From the NCBI GenBank assembly GCA_030762935.1, contig CM060883.1, forward strand, positions 52,722,001 through 52,786,000: a stretch of DNA of 64,000 nt. Reading direction: 5' to 3'. Made by a program: the position numbers and the translations under genes. This document shows, piece by piece, positions 55,458 to 64,000 of this stretch. Numbering within the stretch: position 1 is the stretch's first letter; each line of letters begins with the position of its first letter. The notes below the pieces were generated by a model. It did no database searches. It worked only from the letters and a program-made list of their open reading frames with translations, and was not told where the DNA came from. Source of the stretch: Hymenopus coronatus (taxonomy: Eukaryota > Arthropoda > Insecta > Mantodea > Hymenopodidae).

Positions 55458-57119
55458 ATGGCTCGCACAGGCGCCTCCTTAAAGGAGGTCCGGTCCTCTG
55501 TGGAACGCCGGAGGGCACCCGCACCACTTGACAATAATGACGGGCAAATACCTGGACCTTTTACCTCACTTGAGGCAGAACCCACCAGGAAAAGGAGGAA
55601 GAACACTCCTCACAAAGTGGCAAGCACCCTCTCCCGGGATACCCCCTCTATTCCCTCTCTGCCTGAATCGGCGGACGAGAACGGACCACCACCAGAACCC
55701 TCTACGGACGGTTTCACTGTCGTGGGGAGAAACGGCAGGGCCTCTCCGGGTCTCGCTGCCTCGGCTCCGACAGTTGCTGCACCCCCACAAGGGCACACAG
55801 ACACCCCTAATCAAGAGGGGCACAAGGCTACCGCCAATAATCGCGGACTCCTTCAAGGATCATGTTGGAGTCATGCGACGGTTGGCGTCAAAGATAAAAG
55901 CCGGCTTTGAAGCCAAAAGGAAGCCCAAAAAGGTCCATATTCAGACCAACACCCCTGAGGATTTCGAAGCGGCCAAACAGACGTTTCGAGATCTTCAGAT
56001 CCCTTTCTACTCGTACTCCCCTCAGCGCCCGTATATGGAGCGTCGCATTATCAGAGGTCTAGACTCTATTTGTACCCCTGAGGAGGTGAAATAAGCGCTT
56101 CACCAGGAACACGGCATTGCCGCCGCTTCCGTAGCACAGCTACGAAAGACTGTACAGATAGGCGAGGGCGCCGTCAAAGTACCGATGCCCCTTTTTATGG
56201 TCGTCGTGGACAAGGTGCCAGGAGGTGCGATCCAACCAATAGATAGCATCCGTGTGCTGTTCCACATGGTCGTAAAGGTGGAACGCTTTTACTGCCAGGG
56301 TGGACCGGTACAGTGCCACCGATGCATGGATTTCCACCATTCCAGCCAGGTGTGCGAGCGTAAGCTTGCGTGCCTCCGCTGTGCTGGAGACCATATAGTG
56401 CAATTCTGCCCTAGCCCTCCAGAAAAAAGCAAGTGTGCCAACTGTGGGCTGGCACATTCCAGCGTATACAAGGGCTGCCGAACCCGGCAAAGAATCATCG
56501 ACAACCGCCGTCAAGGAGGCCGTGGGGTGGAGCCAATCCCCCCCCCCGGGGCCTCCTTCTCGGCCGCTCTCACTAGAGCGGAAACGACGCTGCAGCAGCA
56601 GACGACGGAGGTGACACCACCGACGACTGAGGCGGTGCCCATGACGCACACGACTGTGGACGCAACGACAGAGACCCCGGCGCAAGGAGGCAGGGGTACA
56701 CCAAGACCAAAAAAGAAGTCTCAAAAGAAGAAAAACAAAAGCAGGGCCCAGCATACCGCTCGACCGGGCCAATCACAGGTCCCGACCGAGCAGCAGACAC
56801 AAGCCACGCCCTCAGCGGCGCAACAAATCCAGCCGCCCGCCGAGCAGCTTGTCACTGCCACGGCGGACACTGGCAGCGCAGCGGCGACGCTCCAAGATCC
56901 CGCATACTTTCCCCTGCCGACCCACGGCGAGGCAGTTTCCCCGTCCGATATGGACGAATTCAGGACCCTAACCCTGTGGTTTGGGGAATACATAAACAGG
57001 GCTCTTCCAACTCTTCGGAAATGTAAGCAGCAACTGTCCGACCCGAGGCTTAGTCCCCTGGTCAAGCACAAAATCCTGCTTGACACGCTGGAGGTGCTGT
57101 TCCCTAATTCCGCAATGTA
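55458..57119 (+). pseudogene. D gag ORF1 (Jockey type), broken
   Basis: Starts MARTGASLKEVRSSVERRR at 55458. A frameshift near 55820 moves it to the frame of 55528-56094, and a stop at 56092-56094 follows EEVK; the same frame then continues to 57119. It contains a PRE-type domain ahead of three CCHC knuckles (CHRCMDFHHSSQVC, CLRCAGDHIVQFC, CANCGLAHSSVYKGC), then a Gln/Thr/Pro-rich C-terminal part. The protein would bind element RNA. Its TAA stop overlaps the next ATG as TAATG, a typical reinitiation arrangement. Confidence 0.88.
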
Positions 57120-57926
57120 ATGGCCTCCAGACTCGTCAGGAGACCATTACGAGCCGCGTTTTGGAACGCAAACGGAATTAAGGGACATTACCCAAGCTTG
57201 CTTGAGTTTGTAGAATCCCAGGGGGTTGACATCTTGCTAGTCTGCGAAACACATCTGCATGCTGGTTGCCAAGGATAGGATTGGCTGACAGGGTGGGAGT
57301 ACCGCTATTTTCATCAAAAACCACATTACCCACACCCCTTTTCCAATCCCGCAGCTTCAGCATGTGGAGGCGTGCGCCATTCGGCTTGCCATTGGACTCG
57401 ACACGCTGCTGATAGCTGTTTACGACCCTCCTGACGGCCGCTATTTCGAGGCGGATTATACCACCTTGTTAAACCTGCAACTTGTTGTCTGCATGGCAGG
57501 CGACTTCAACGCAAAGCACAGGCACTGGTATAGCCGTGTTTCAAACCAGAGGGGCCGCGGACTCTACCGCCTCATCAGCGGAGATCCCAGCCTCAATGCG
57601 CACGGACCGAGAAGGCCTACGTTCTACGCGGCCGGCCGGACGTACTCGACATCATGATCACCAAAAAAATTCCATTTCATCTAGACCTCTCGGTGGTAAA
57701 CGAACTGAATTCAGACCATGACCCTGTCCTGGTCGACTCCAATGTTTACATACCAGCCCTGGCAATCCCAGACTGGTTTAACGAAGTCGACTGGGATGCG
57801 CCAGTCCTAGAACTCACCCAGACCATCGACCCGCGGCCTCGAAGGCATTCTCCCAACAGATCCTGAAGGCGGTACGCGCTCACACACACCACATCCCGTC
57901 AGAGACCTCTAACCCTCGGACCATCC
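57120..57926 (+). pseudogene. D ORF2, endonuclease part, broken
   Basis: Starts MASRLVRRPLRAAFWNANGI, the APE-type endonuclease opening, with VCETHL nearby. A stop TAG lies at 57276-57278, and frames shift near 57360 and 57650. GDFNAKHRHW and SDHDPVLV mark the second half of the domain. It is interrupted by F at 57927. Confidence 0.87.
57910..57926 (+). repeat. Left target-site duplication of F
   Basis: TAACCCTCGGACCATCC, repeated at 59283-59299. The first TAA is ambiguous with the TAA tail of F. Confidence 0.92.
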
Positions 57927-57953
57927 ATCGTTTACTCCCTTTTTAATTCCGGT

Positions 57954-58906
57954 TTGGACGATCGTTATAGAAACCTCTTACGTAGTCCAACGCCTGCAGG
58001 ATTTCGCTTCCGGGAGCTGCTTCGAACGCACTGTCTTGAAATGCCTGACATGTTTCCCAAGGGGGAGAGGGTGCATCCACCTTGGCTACGTGCTTCCTCC
58101 CACGTAGATCTCGGGATGACAGCTTACGCGAAATCTGCTACGCCTGTGTCTAGTATCCGTTCTTATTTTTTAGAATTTTTATCAAAATACAGTGGTCATA
58201 TTCGTCTATACACCGATGGTAGTAAGTGTACCGACGGCGTTGGATGTGCGTCAGAAACCTCTACTTTCGGTTTACCTAGCAGCACATCTATTTACTGTGC
58301 AGAGCTGTATGCCATATACCGCGCCCTTCTCTATATTCGCTGTCGAAATTGGAGTCATTGCCTTGTACTCAGCGATTCCCTTAGTGCCCTTCAGAGCATC
58401 TGTGCGCTGTACACCTACCATCCTCTCGTACAGCGCATCTAGGATACATTTTATCCGCTTCTGGCGTTAATGTGGAGTGTGCATGGGTTCCTGGACACAG
58501 TGGCTTACTGGGAAATGAACGTGCGGATTTGGCAGCGAAGAGCGCGGTCAGCCAACCCAGTGTAGCAATTACTTGCGTATCATCCGACGATTTTAAGCTT
58601 GTTGTCCGGAGAGCGGTGTTTTCGTCCTGGCATGCCGAGTGGTCAGCTCTCCGCGGGAACAAGCTTAGGGAGGTGAAGGAGCTCCCCGTACACTGGGCAA
58701 CCTCCTCACGAACATCTCGACGTGAAGAGGTAATGTTGGCTCGATTGCGAGTTGGTCACTGTTATTTTACACATAGATATCTGTTTGTGAAGGAGCCTCC
58801 TCCTGTCTGTCCACTCTGTGGAAAGCCGTTGACCGTCCTTCACGTGTTGCTAGTGTGTTCCTCTAGCACACACTCGCACATCCCTGCAACTGCAGGCAAG
58901 CCTTGA
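57954..58906 (+). pseudogene. F pol, RNase H and C-terminal part, broken
   Basis: The frame at 57954-58442 has AGFRFRELLRTHCLEMPDMF and the RNase H motifs IRLYTDGSKCTDGVGCA, YCAELYAIYRALLY and LSDSLSALQSI, ending in a TAG where A has Gln (QRIQD). After a shift, 58472-58906 has GHSGLLGNERADLAAKSA and CPLCGKPLTVLHVLLVC. The four RNase H acidic positions are present. It is a truncated, dead remnant. Confidence 0.9.
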
Positions 58907-59219
58907 CGAGGTTTTGGCAGACGATGACAGAGGCGTAGATAGGGGTTTTAATCTTTTAACAAATGTACCTTTCGCACTGCGCGTGTAGTTGTTTTACATT
59001 TTGGAGGCCACTTGACTTTTTATGTGTCGCTTTTATGTTCTATATTAAATACTTCGTTTAAGCAGTCCTTTATGTCTACTTTAGACACATTTGGTTTTAT
59101 TACTCATCTTTGAATGTTATTTTTAACACTCACTTTTCTGCATCGTTTTAGCTATTGTTTTACTCCTAGTGGTCTTAGCTTCTTTTTAACTCTTGGTTTT
59201 TGTTTGCAACAGATTTTAG

Positions 59220-59251
59220 AAGGGCGCTAATGACCTTGCAGTTGAGCGCCC
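59220..59251 (+). other. 3'-terminal hairpin of F
   Basis: Stem GGGCGCT/AGCGCCC around AATGACCTTGCAGTTG, one base shorter than in A. It is followed by A-rich sequence and TAATAATAATAATAA. Confidence 0.85.
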
Positions 59252-59282
59252 CCCTCCAAAAAAAAAATAATAATAATAATAA

Positions 59283-60460
59283 TAACCCTCGGACCATCCC
59301 TGATGAACTCCGGCGACTGATAAAAGCCAAAGCGACTGTCCGGAAGCTGTGGCAACGCTGCCGCCACCCCAGGATAGGGGCAGTATACCAGAGGTTCAAA
59401 ACCCTGGCAAGGCGACTGCTCCGAGCGCACAGGAAACAGGCCTGGGAGAACCTGATGCAGACCGTCAACCTGCAAGAAAAGAAGCCATGGCGGATTATCA
59501 AGTCCCTAAGGAAGGACAAGACACAATACCAGCATCCTCTACATGGCACTCGTGGGGGCCTCGCTTTTGAGCCCTGCGAGAAGGCCACAGTGTTCGCAGA
59601 ATACCTAGAGAGTCAGTTTGAACTCCGGGAGGACCCCCAGGACGAGGACTTCAGTGACCTCGTGGAGGCGACGGTGGGCTACCTACATGAGGAGATGCCG
59701 CCACCTCACGACGGGATCCATCTTCCTATAGTCACCCCGAAAGAGGTGATCTCCGAAATTCAAAAACTGCACCCAAAGAAATCCCCGGGACATGACGGCG
59801 TCACGGCGCCCATGCTCCAACACCTACCTCGAACGGCTGTGATCCACCTGACGCGGATTATTAATGCATGCTTACAACTCCGTCACTTTCCAACTTGTTG
59901 GAAGGAGGCGCGAGTGGTATGCATTTTAAAGCCCGGCAAAGACCCAGTCTTCCCATGCAATTACCGATCCATCAGCTTACTCCAGACCGTCTCAAAAGTT
60001 TTTGAGCGGTTGCTCCTCCCCCGCCTCACCCCTCTCTTTGAGGAAAGGCACCGGCTACCGGATCACCAGTTTGGTTTTCGTCGAGGGCACTCCACGAGCT
60101 TGCAGCTCCTGCGCCTCGCCGAGAGGGCTGCCAGGGCAACCTCAAGACGGTCGCGGTGCTGCTGGACGTGGAGAAGGCCTTCGCCGCTACCTGGCATCAG
60201 GGGCTCCTCTACAAACTTGAACAAGCAGGCGTTCCTCCCCCCTATCTCACCCTGATAAGCAGCTTCCTCCGGGAACGCTCCTTCCGGGTGAGAGTGGAGG
60301 GGAGGCTCTCTACCGTCAGACCCATAGCGGCGGGAGTGCCGGAGGGCAGTGTACTGTCCCCATTACACTTTGCTGCCCACATGTCTGACATCCCGACGGA
60401 ACCCCGAACTGTTCTGTGCCAATATGCCGACGACGTCCTCATAATGGCTCAGAACAAGAA
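59283..60460 (+). pseudogene. D ORF2, reverse transcriptase part, broken
   Basis: Resumes after F with the IPDELRRLIKAKATVRKLWQR linker. Then come RT motifs HPKKSPGHDGVTAPMLQH, CILKPGKDP, YRSISLLQTVSKVFERLL and HQFGFRRGHST. After a frameshift near 60140: VLLDVEKAFAATWH, GVPEGSVLSP and QYADDVLIMAQ (YADD catalytic motif). The SLLxxxSKxFE pattern is of Jockey type. It is cut at 60460 by A5, just after YADD, so the rest is not in the window. Confidence 0.9.
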
Positions 60461-60479
60461 GATGATGATAATGGTGTTT

Positions 60480-60514
60480 AAGGGCGCTCAACTGCCGAGG
60501 TCATAAGCGCCCTT
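60480..60514 (-). other. 3'-terminal hairpin of A5
   Basis: Perfect 9-bp stem AAGGGCGCT/AGCGCCCTT on the minus strand, with the loop identical to A1. Confidence 0.85.
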
Positions 60515-60713
60515 ACGATTAAAACTTGGCAATAGGCAGTAAGAAAAATACCAAAAAAAAAAAAAAAAAGGAAAAAACACAAGTAAAAGAGCTAACACAG
60601 TTGAAACGGAAGTAACAGAACGGCCCAGCCCTCTAAACAGAGCTGGATATAAAACACCATCTAAAATCAACACATTAAAATTAAAAGAATTTAAAAAAAA
60701 AACTGCTATCACA

Positions 60714-61415
60714 CTAAAACGTCAAGGTAAAAGAAAGTTTTGCTAAAAATTTAAAAACCCTGTCCCCTGCTCTTGGCTCATCTGCCAGGACCTCAGCAAG
60801 AGAGGCCGGCATGCCCATAGATGACCGAATGTGTGCCAGGTGACCACACTCCAGCAACACATGACGAACTGTCTGTGCCTCCCCACAGAGCGCACAGACA
60901 GGAGCAGGTTCACGTTTAAAAAGGTAACTGTGCGTAAAAATACAGTGGCCAATTCTTAGCCGAGCTAGTACTACCTCCTCCCGGCGGAATAAACGAGAGG
61001 AGGTTACCCAGTTGATAGGGAGGTCCTTCACCTCTCGCAGCTTATTACCACGGAGAGCCGACCACTCCGCATGCCAAGTCGAAAAAACGGCTCTCCGTAC
61101 AGCCACTCTAAAATCTTCTGCTGTTGAATGGGTAATCGTAACACTGGGCGCTGTGACTGCCGATTTCGCTGCCAAATCCGCCGAGTCATTCCCTGGCAAG
61201 CCAACGTGTCCAGGAATCCATGCGCACTCCACATTAAAACCAGAAGCGTGCAAAATGTGGAGAACGTCCTGGATGCGCTGCACCAAAGGATGGTAATTGT
61301 ACAGCTCACGAATGCTCTGAAGGGCACTAAGGGAATCACTAAGAATAAGGCAGTCACCTAATTTTCGACGTCGAATATACAGAAGGGCTTGATAAATAGC
61401 ATATAGCTCGGCAGA
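60714..61415 (-). CDS. A5 pol, C-terminal part (partial)
   Basis: An open frame from the RNase H segment down to the pol stop, with IRRRKLGDCLILSDSLSALQ, WIPGHVGLPGNDSADLAAK and CALCGEAQTVRHVLLECGH. It ends LSFTLTF-stop at 60714. It is interrupted by A4 at 61416 in the codons for SAELYAIYQ, so this copy cannot produce a whole pol. No stop or frameshift is seen in the visible part. Confidence 0.9.
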   Translation of the reverse strand, partial: SAELYAIYQALLYIRRRKLGDCLILSDSLSALQSIRELYNYHPLVQRIQDVLHILHASGFNVECAWIPGHVGLPGNDSADLAAKSAVTAPSVTITHSTAEDFRVAVRRAVFSTWHAEWSALRGNKLREVKDLPINWVTSSRLFRREEVVLARLRIGHCIFTHSYLFKREPAPVCALCGEAQTVRHVLLECGHLAHIRSSMGMPASLAEVLADEPRAGDRVFKFLAKLSFTLTF

Positions 61416-61874
61416 CCCCCCAGGGGCCTACTACGGTAGGTACGGGTTAGGCGCACCCGGGGTCCCGAGCCACCTTGACTCCCTCTGTGGGCAACCTCAG
61501 AGTGGTGAGGGAGCCAGAAGGTCAAAATGCCCACCCACGTGTAGGCCGTGCGTGGAGACCCGTGTCGGTGAAGAGGAATATCCTGGTTGGTTGAGGGTTG
61601 CGTACCTGAGCCTGGGCTTCTGTCTTTCAGTAACTGGGGAGGGTGCGCAGCCTAATACACCGCTTTGGTTTCTGATTTGCCTAAACGGGAGGCTAGGGAC
61701 TAACCCACCCCTAGTCAATCGGCCAGGACTAGGTATTACACCGAACTCCAGGGTGAGTGGGACGGCGAGCCCGCTATATCCCCTGTGTAGCCCTGTCACC
61801 CCAGTGGGGTGACCCCTCGTTGGGCTCCGTGGTGGGTGGGGAGCACTGGGGGATGAATTTATACCATTTTTTCT
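61416..61874 (+). promoter_or_regulatory. 5' leader of A4
   Basis: Same organisation as A1 and A2, with the hairpin at 61427-61440 and the second stem near 61475-61515. Confidence 0.6.
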
Positions 61875-63326
61875 ATGGCACCAAAATTAAAACCCCTTAA
61901 TAAAGACGTTGGAAAGGAAGTAGTCGAGTCATGTGGTCCTCGCTACTTGGTTATTCATAGGACAGAGGAAGGTAAGAAGTTCCTGACGGTGAGCCCTTTT
62001 ACTATCCAAAAGGGTCTCGATGCCATTGCTGGTCCTGTTAAATCCTGCGTTCGAGCTCGCAATGGTACACTTCTTGTCGAAGCCAACTCCGCCTCGCAAG
62101 CTGCAAGGATACTCAAAGCCACCATGTTAGCCAGCTATCCAGTGAAGGTCGAGGTGCACAAGTCGCTGAACTCCTCCCGCGGTGTAGTAACAACCCGCGC
62201 GTTGGACGGTTTGTCTATTGAGGAGATCCAAGAAAATCTAGCGACTCAGGGTGTCTCAGCTGTTTATCGGGTACAACGTAAGATCAACGGTGAATTCCTG
62301 CCTACTCGTACCCTGTTTCTTACTTTTGATCGGGTTGAGCTGCCTCAAAAGATTAGAGCAGGGTATGAAGCCATCGAAGTTAGGCCTTATATACCCAATC
62401 CGCTGAGGTGCTTTAAATGCCAACGTTTTGGTCACACTAGTGAGTTGTGTACCGGCAAGTCCACCTGCGTCCACTGCGGTGACATCTCCCACGATGGGGC
62501 TTGTGCTTCAGCTCCATCGTGTGTGAACTGTAACGGGGAACACCCATCTAGTTCCCGAGACTGCCCCCGTTTTGCAGAGGAACGAGCGATCCAGGAGATA
62601 CGGGTGAAAGAGAAGGTGTCCTTCTTGGAAGCCCGGAAGCTCCTGCGACTCCGCCAACCCTCTGCCCCGAGGTCCGGTACCTATAGCTCAGTTGCAGCTA
62701 AACCGGTACCGCGTCGGGAAATCGCAACACAGACCGGCGATATGAACGGGGCTACAATTGCGGAAAAGGTTATTTTAGCCCAAGCGCTACCAAAGCCTTC
62801 GGCACCTACACCCAAGTTGGTATCAACATCTGCCAAATCCGCTAGCTTACAGAATAGTCCTGCACAGTTGTCACCGAAAGCCTCGACCTCTGGAACTAAA
62901 GTTGGTAAATTCACGACGTCTTCTGCCCCGGAAAAACAGTTTAAGACCAAGTATGTACGACAAGACTTCTTGAAAGAGAATGTGCAATCTATTACCAAGT
63001 CATCTAAAGGTAAGAAAAGTTCACGCAACTCCACACGTGTATCCTCCTCTGAAGGGTCATCTGGGGAGGAGGGCGTGAATCGGCGACGGCCGTCTTCGCC
63101 GATCAGCACATCCAATCGGTTCGAACTACTTGGACCTAAAACTGCTCTTGAAAAAGGGACCTCCCTTGTGGAGGAGATGGACCAGGAGGATTCTGCCGCC
63201 ACTGCCAGAGGGACAGTGCGGAAACGGCAGGATCGTGCTCCTGAAAATAGTACTAGCCCAACGCCTAAGAAGAACAAATTGAACCGACCAGCTAATCCCA
63301 ATCTGCAGAAGCGTCTTTCGATTTGA
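61875..63326 (+). CDS. A4 gag ORF1, intact zinc-knuckle protein
   Basis: 483 residues from MAPKLKPLNKDVGKEVV to NPNLQKRLSI. It has three CCHC knuckles: CFKCQRFGHTSELC (179-192), CVHCGDISHDGAC and CVNCNGEHPSSSRDC, then a basic Ser/Pro-rich tail. It differs from A2 gag by a handful of substitutions and has no indel. The role is RNA binding and particle formation for the element. The ATG is in the same context as in A1-A3, after TTTATACCATTTTTTCT. Confidence 0.94.
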   Translation: MAPKLKPLNKDVGKEVVESCGPRYLVIHRTEEGKKFLTVSPFTIQKGLDAIAGPVKSCVRARNGTLLVEANSASQAARILKATMLASYPVKVEVHKSLNSSRGVVTTRALDGLSIEEIQENLATQGVSAVYRVQRKINGEFLPTRTLFLTFDRVELPQKIRAGYEAIEVRPYIPNPLRCFKCQRFGHTSELCTGKSTCVHCGDISHDGACASAPSCVNCNGEHPSSSRDCPRFAEERAIQEIRVKEKVSFLEARKLLRLRQPSAPRSGTYSSVAAKPVPRREIATQTGDMNGATIAEKVILAQALPKPSAPTPKLVSTSAKSASLQNSPAQLSPKASTSGTKVGKFTTSSAPEKQFKTKYVRQDFLKENVQSITKSSKGKKSSRNSTRVSSSEGSSGEEGVNRRRPSSPISTSNRFELLGPKTALEKGTSLVEEMDQEDSAATARGTVRKRQDRAPENSTSPTPKKNKLNRPANPNLQKRLSI

Positions 63327-63348
63327 AACTTATCCCATAATATACTCA

Positions 63349-64000
63349 ATGGCTATCCTCCATTGGAACATACGCGGAATTCGACTACATCGACCAGAGC
63401 TTGACTTGTTGCTGCGCCAGCATGAACCCTTGGCTGTATGTTTACAAGAGACGAAGCTCCGTCCACAGGACACCGTTACCATCAGGCAGTACTCCTCCGT
63501 ACGATGTGATTTATCCCCGGAGGACGGTGTCCCGGCACATGGGGGCACTATGATGCTTATTCGAGATGATATTTTTGCCAACTCCGTACCCATACAATCT
63601 GCAATCCAGTCCGTTGCTGTCAGCATTAAGCTACCCTCCGCTTCATTCACCATTTGCAGTATCTATTTGCCTCCATCTGCGGACCTCTCGCACAGCGACT
63701 TAGAACACCTCATTTCGCAGTTGCCACCACCCTTTTTATTGGTAGGCGACGTGAATGCCCATCACCCTCTTTGGGGCTCTCCTCGGGCTTGTGCGAGAGG
63801 TACGCTACTTAAAGACTTCTTGGATAGTCATAATCTTGCTCTCTTGAACACCGGAGAGCCCACCTTTCTATCTGACGCATTTCATAGTTTTTCACACATT
63901 GACATTGCAATTTGTTCCCCTCAGCTGGCAGTCACCTTATGCTGGAATATCATCTCGGATTTGCATTCTAGTGACCACTTTCCTTGTCGTATTAGTGTCT
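63349..64000 (+). CDS. A4 pol ORF2, endonuclease part (partial, runs off the window)
   Basis: An open frame of 217 codons covering the APE-type endonuclease: WNIRGIRLHRPE, VCLQETKLRPQDT, GGTMMLIRDDIF, LLVGDVNAHHPLWGS and SSDHFPCRIS. All catalytic motifs match A1. The start lies 22 bases after the gag stop. Whether RT and RNase H are intact cannot be seen. Confidence 0.92.
   Translation, partial: MAILHWNIRGIRLHRPELDLLLRQHEPLAVCLQETKLRPQDTVTIRQYSSVRCDLSPEDGVPAHGGTMMLIRDDIFANSVPIQSAIQSVAVSIKLPSASFTICSIYLPPSADLSHSDLEHLISQLPPPFLLVGDVNAHHPLWGSPRACARGTLLKDFLDSHNLALLNTGEPTFLSDAFHSFSHIDIAICSPQLAVTLCWNIISDLHSSDHFPCRISV

Larger units (their letters stand above)
55016..57926 (+). mobile_element. Jockey-clade LINE D, 5' part
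   Basis: Leader (about 55016-55457, GC-rich, with a short GACC repeat near 55377), gag and the start of ORF2. It is interrupted at 57926 by element F and resumes at 59283. The gag type and the RT signature distinguish it from the I-like families. The exact 5' end next to G is unclear. Confidence 0.85.
57927..59282 (+). mobile_element. 5'-truncated I-type LINE F
   Basis: 1.36 kb, starting within the region between RT and RNase H. It ends with the 3' hairpin (59220-59251) and an A-rich stretch with TAA repeats. It is flanked by a 16-17 bp duplication and lies inside Jockey element D. Its sequence is related to but distinct from family A. Confidence 0.93.
60461..61415 (-). mobile_element. Family A LINE copy A5, 3' part (interrupted by A4)
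   Basis: The minus-strand 3' tail of ATC units at 60461, the hairpin at 60480-60514, the 3' UTR, the C-terminal part of pol (60714-61286) and RNase H up to the AELY motif, where A4 is inserted. It is nearly identical to A1 and A2. Its 5' part should lie after A4, outside the window. Confidence 0.93.
61416..64000 (+). mobile_element. Family A LINE copy A4, 5' part (continues past the window)
   Basis: Opens with six C residues and the intact UNCG hairpin (61427-61440). It has an intact gag and an open pol to the window end. Inserted into A5, a near-identical copy in opposite orientation. By comparison with A2 it should end near position 67250. Confidence 0.93.

Noticed and set aside
62681..63349. 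Long minus-strand frame (222 codons) opposite A4 gag, and similar ones at 39674-40336 and 25454-25888
   Set aside because: Mirror frames of the gag Ser/Pro-rich coding region; they match no family and follow gag codon bias.
1..64000. CRISPR arrays, bacterial insertion sequences, operons or prophage
   Set aside because: None seen. Repeats are retroelements or microsatellites, and the gene structure is spliced.

Overview
This is eukaryotic nuclear DNA, most likely from an arthropod with a large, repeat-rich genome. The evidence is GT-AG introns of 13 to more than 31 kb in a conserved animal gene, abundant I-type, Jockey-type and Ty3/gypsy retrotransposons, tRNA-derived SINEs, and a nuclear mitochondrial insert that reads correctly only with the invertebrate mitochondrial code. 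There is no sign of bacterial operons, CRISPR or insertion sequences.

Host gene. Four plus-strand exons (523-690, 1610-1894, 15155-15377, 32548-32690) join in phase to encode about 273 residues of the N-terminal half of ARMC9, a LisH and armadillo-repeat protein of the ciliary base. The first coding exon lies before the window. No exon is recognisable after 32690, so the following intron exceeds 31 kb.

Introns. Almost everything else is transposon-derived. The dominant group is a set of non-LTR elements coding for a zinc-knuckle gag and an endonuclease-RT-RNase H polyprotein (I superfamily organisation). I call the young family A: A1 4491-10371, A2 24190-30024, A3 37725-44394, A6 38798-39479, A5 60461-61415 (minus), A4 61416 to the window end. 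Older relatives are B1 and B2, H, C, F, J and G. A2 and A4 have intact gag, A1 and A2 have full-length 1229-codon pol, and A3 is dead. Other residents are a dead Jockey-clade element D (55016-60460), three Ty3/gypsy remnants, at least three SINE families, an unclassified AT-rich repeat seen three times, and an unclassified GC-richer 1-kb block (31421-32430).

Nesting. Target-site duplications let many insertions be ordered. In 33390-47990 a gypsy element received a SINE and the minus-strand element B2; B2 received A3; A3 received a 5'-truncated A copy and a mitochondrial fragment. In 55016-64000 Jockey D received F and A5, and A5 received A4. A1 sits in B1, A2 sits in a SINE, and H sits in a gypsy LTR-like region.

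Most interesting signals: a 3'-terminal hairpin (GGGCGC/GCGCCC stem) shared by all the I-like families and followed by family-specific trinucleotide tails; a 5'-terminal hairpin whose UNCG loop and stem covary between families; a chimeric COX2/ND5 numt; and A2, whose frames are open but which carries substitutions in conserved RT motifs.
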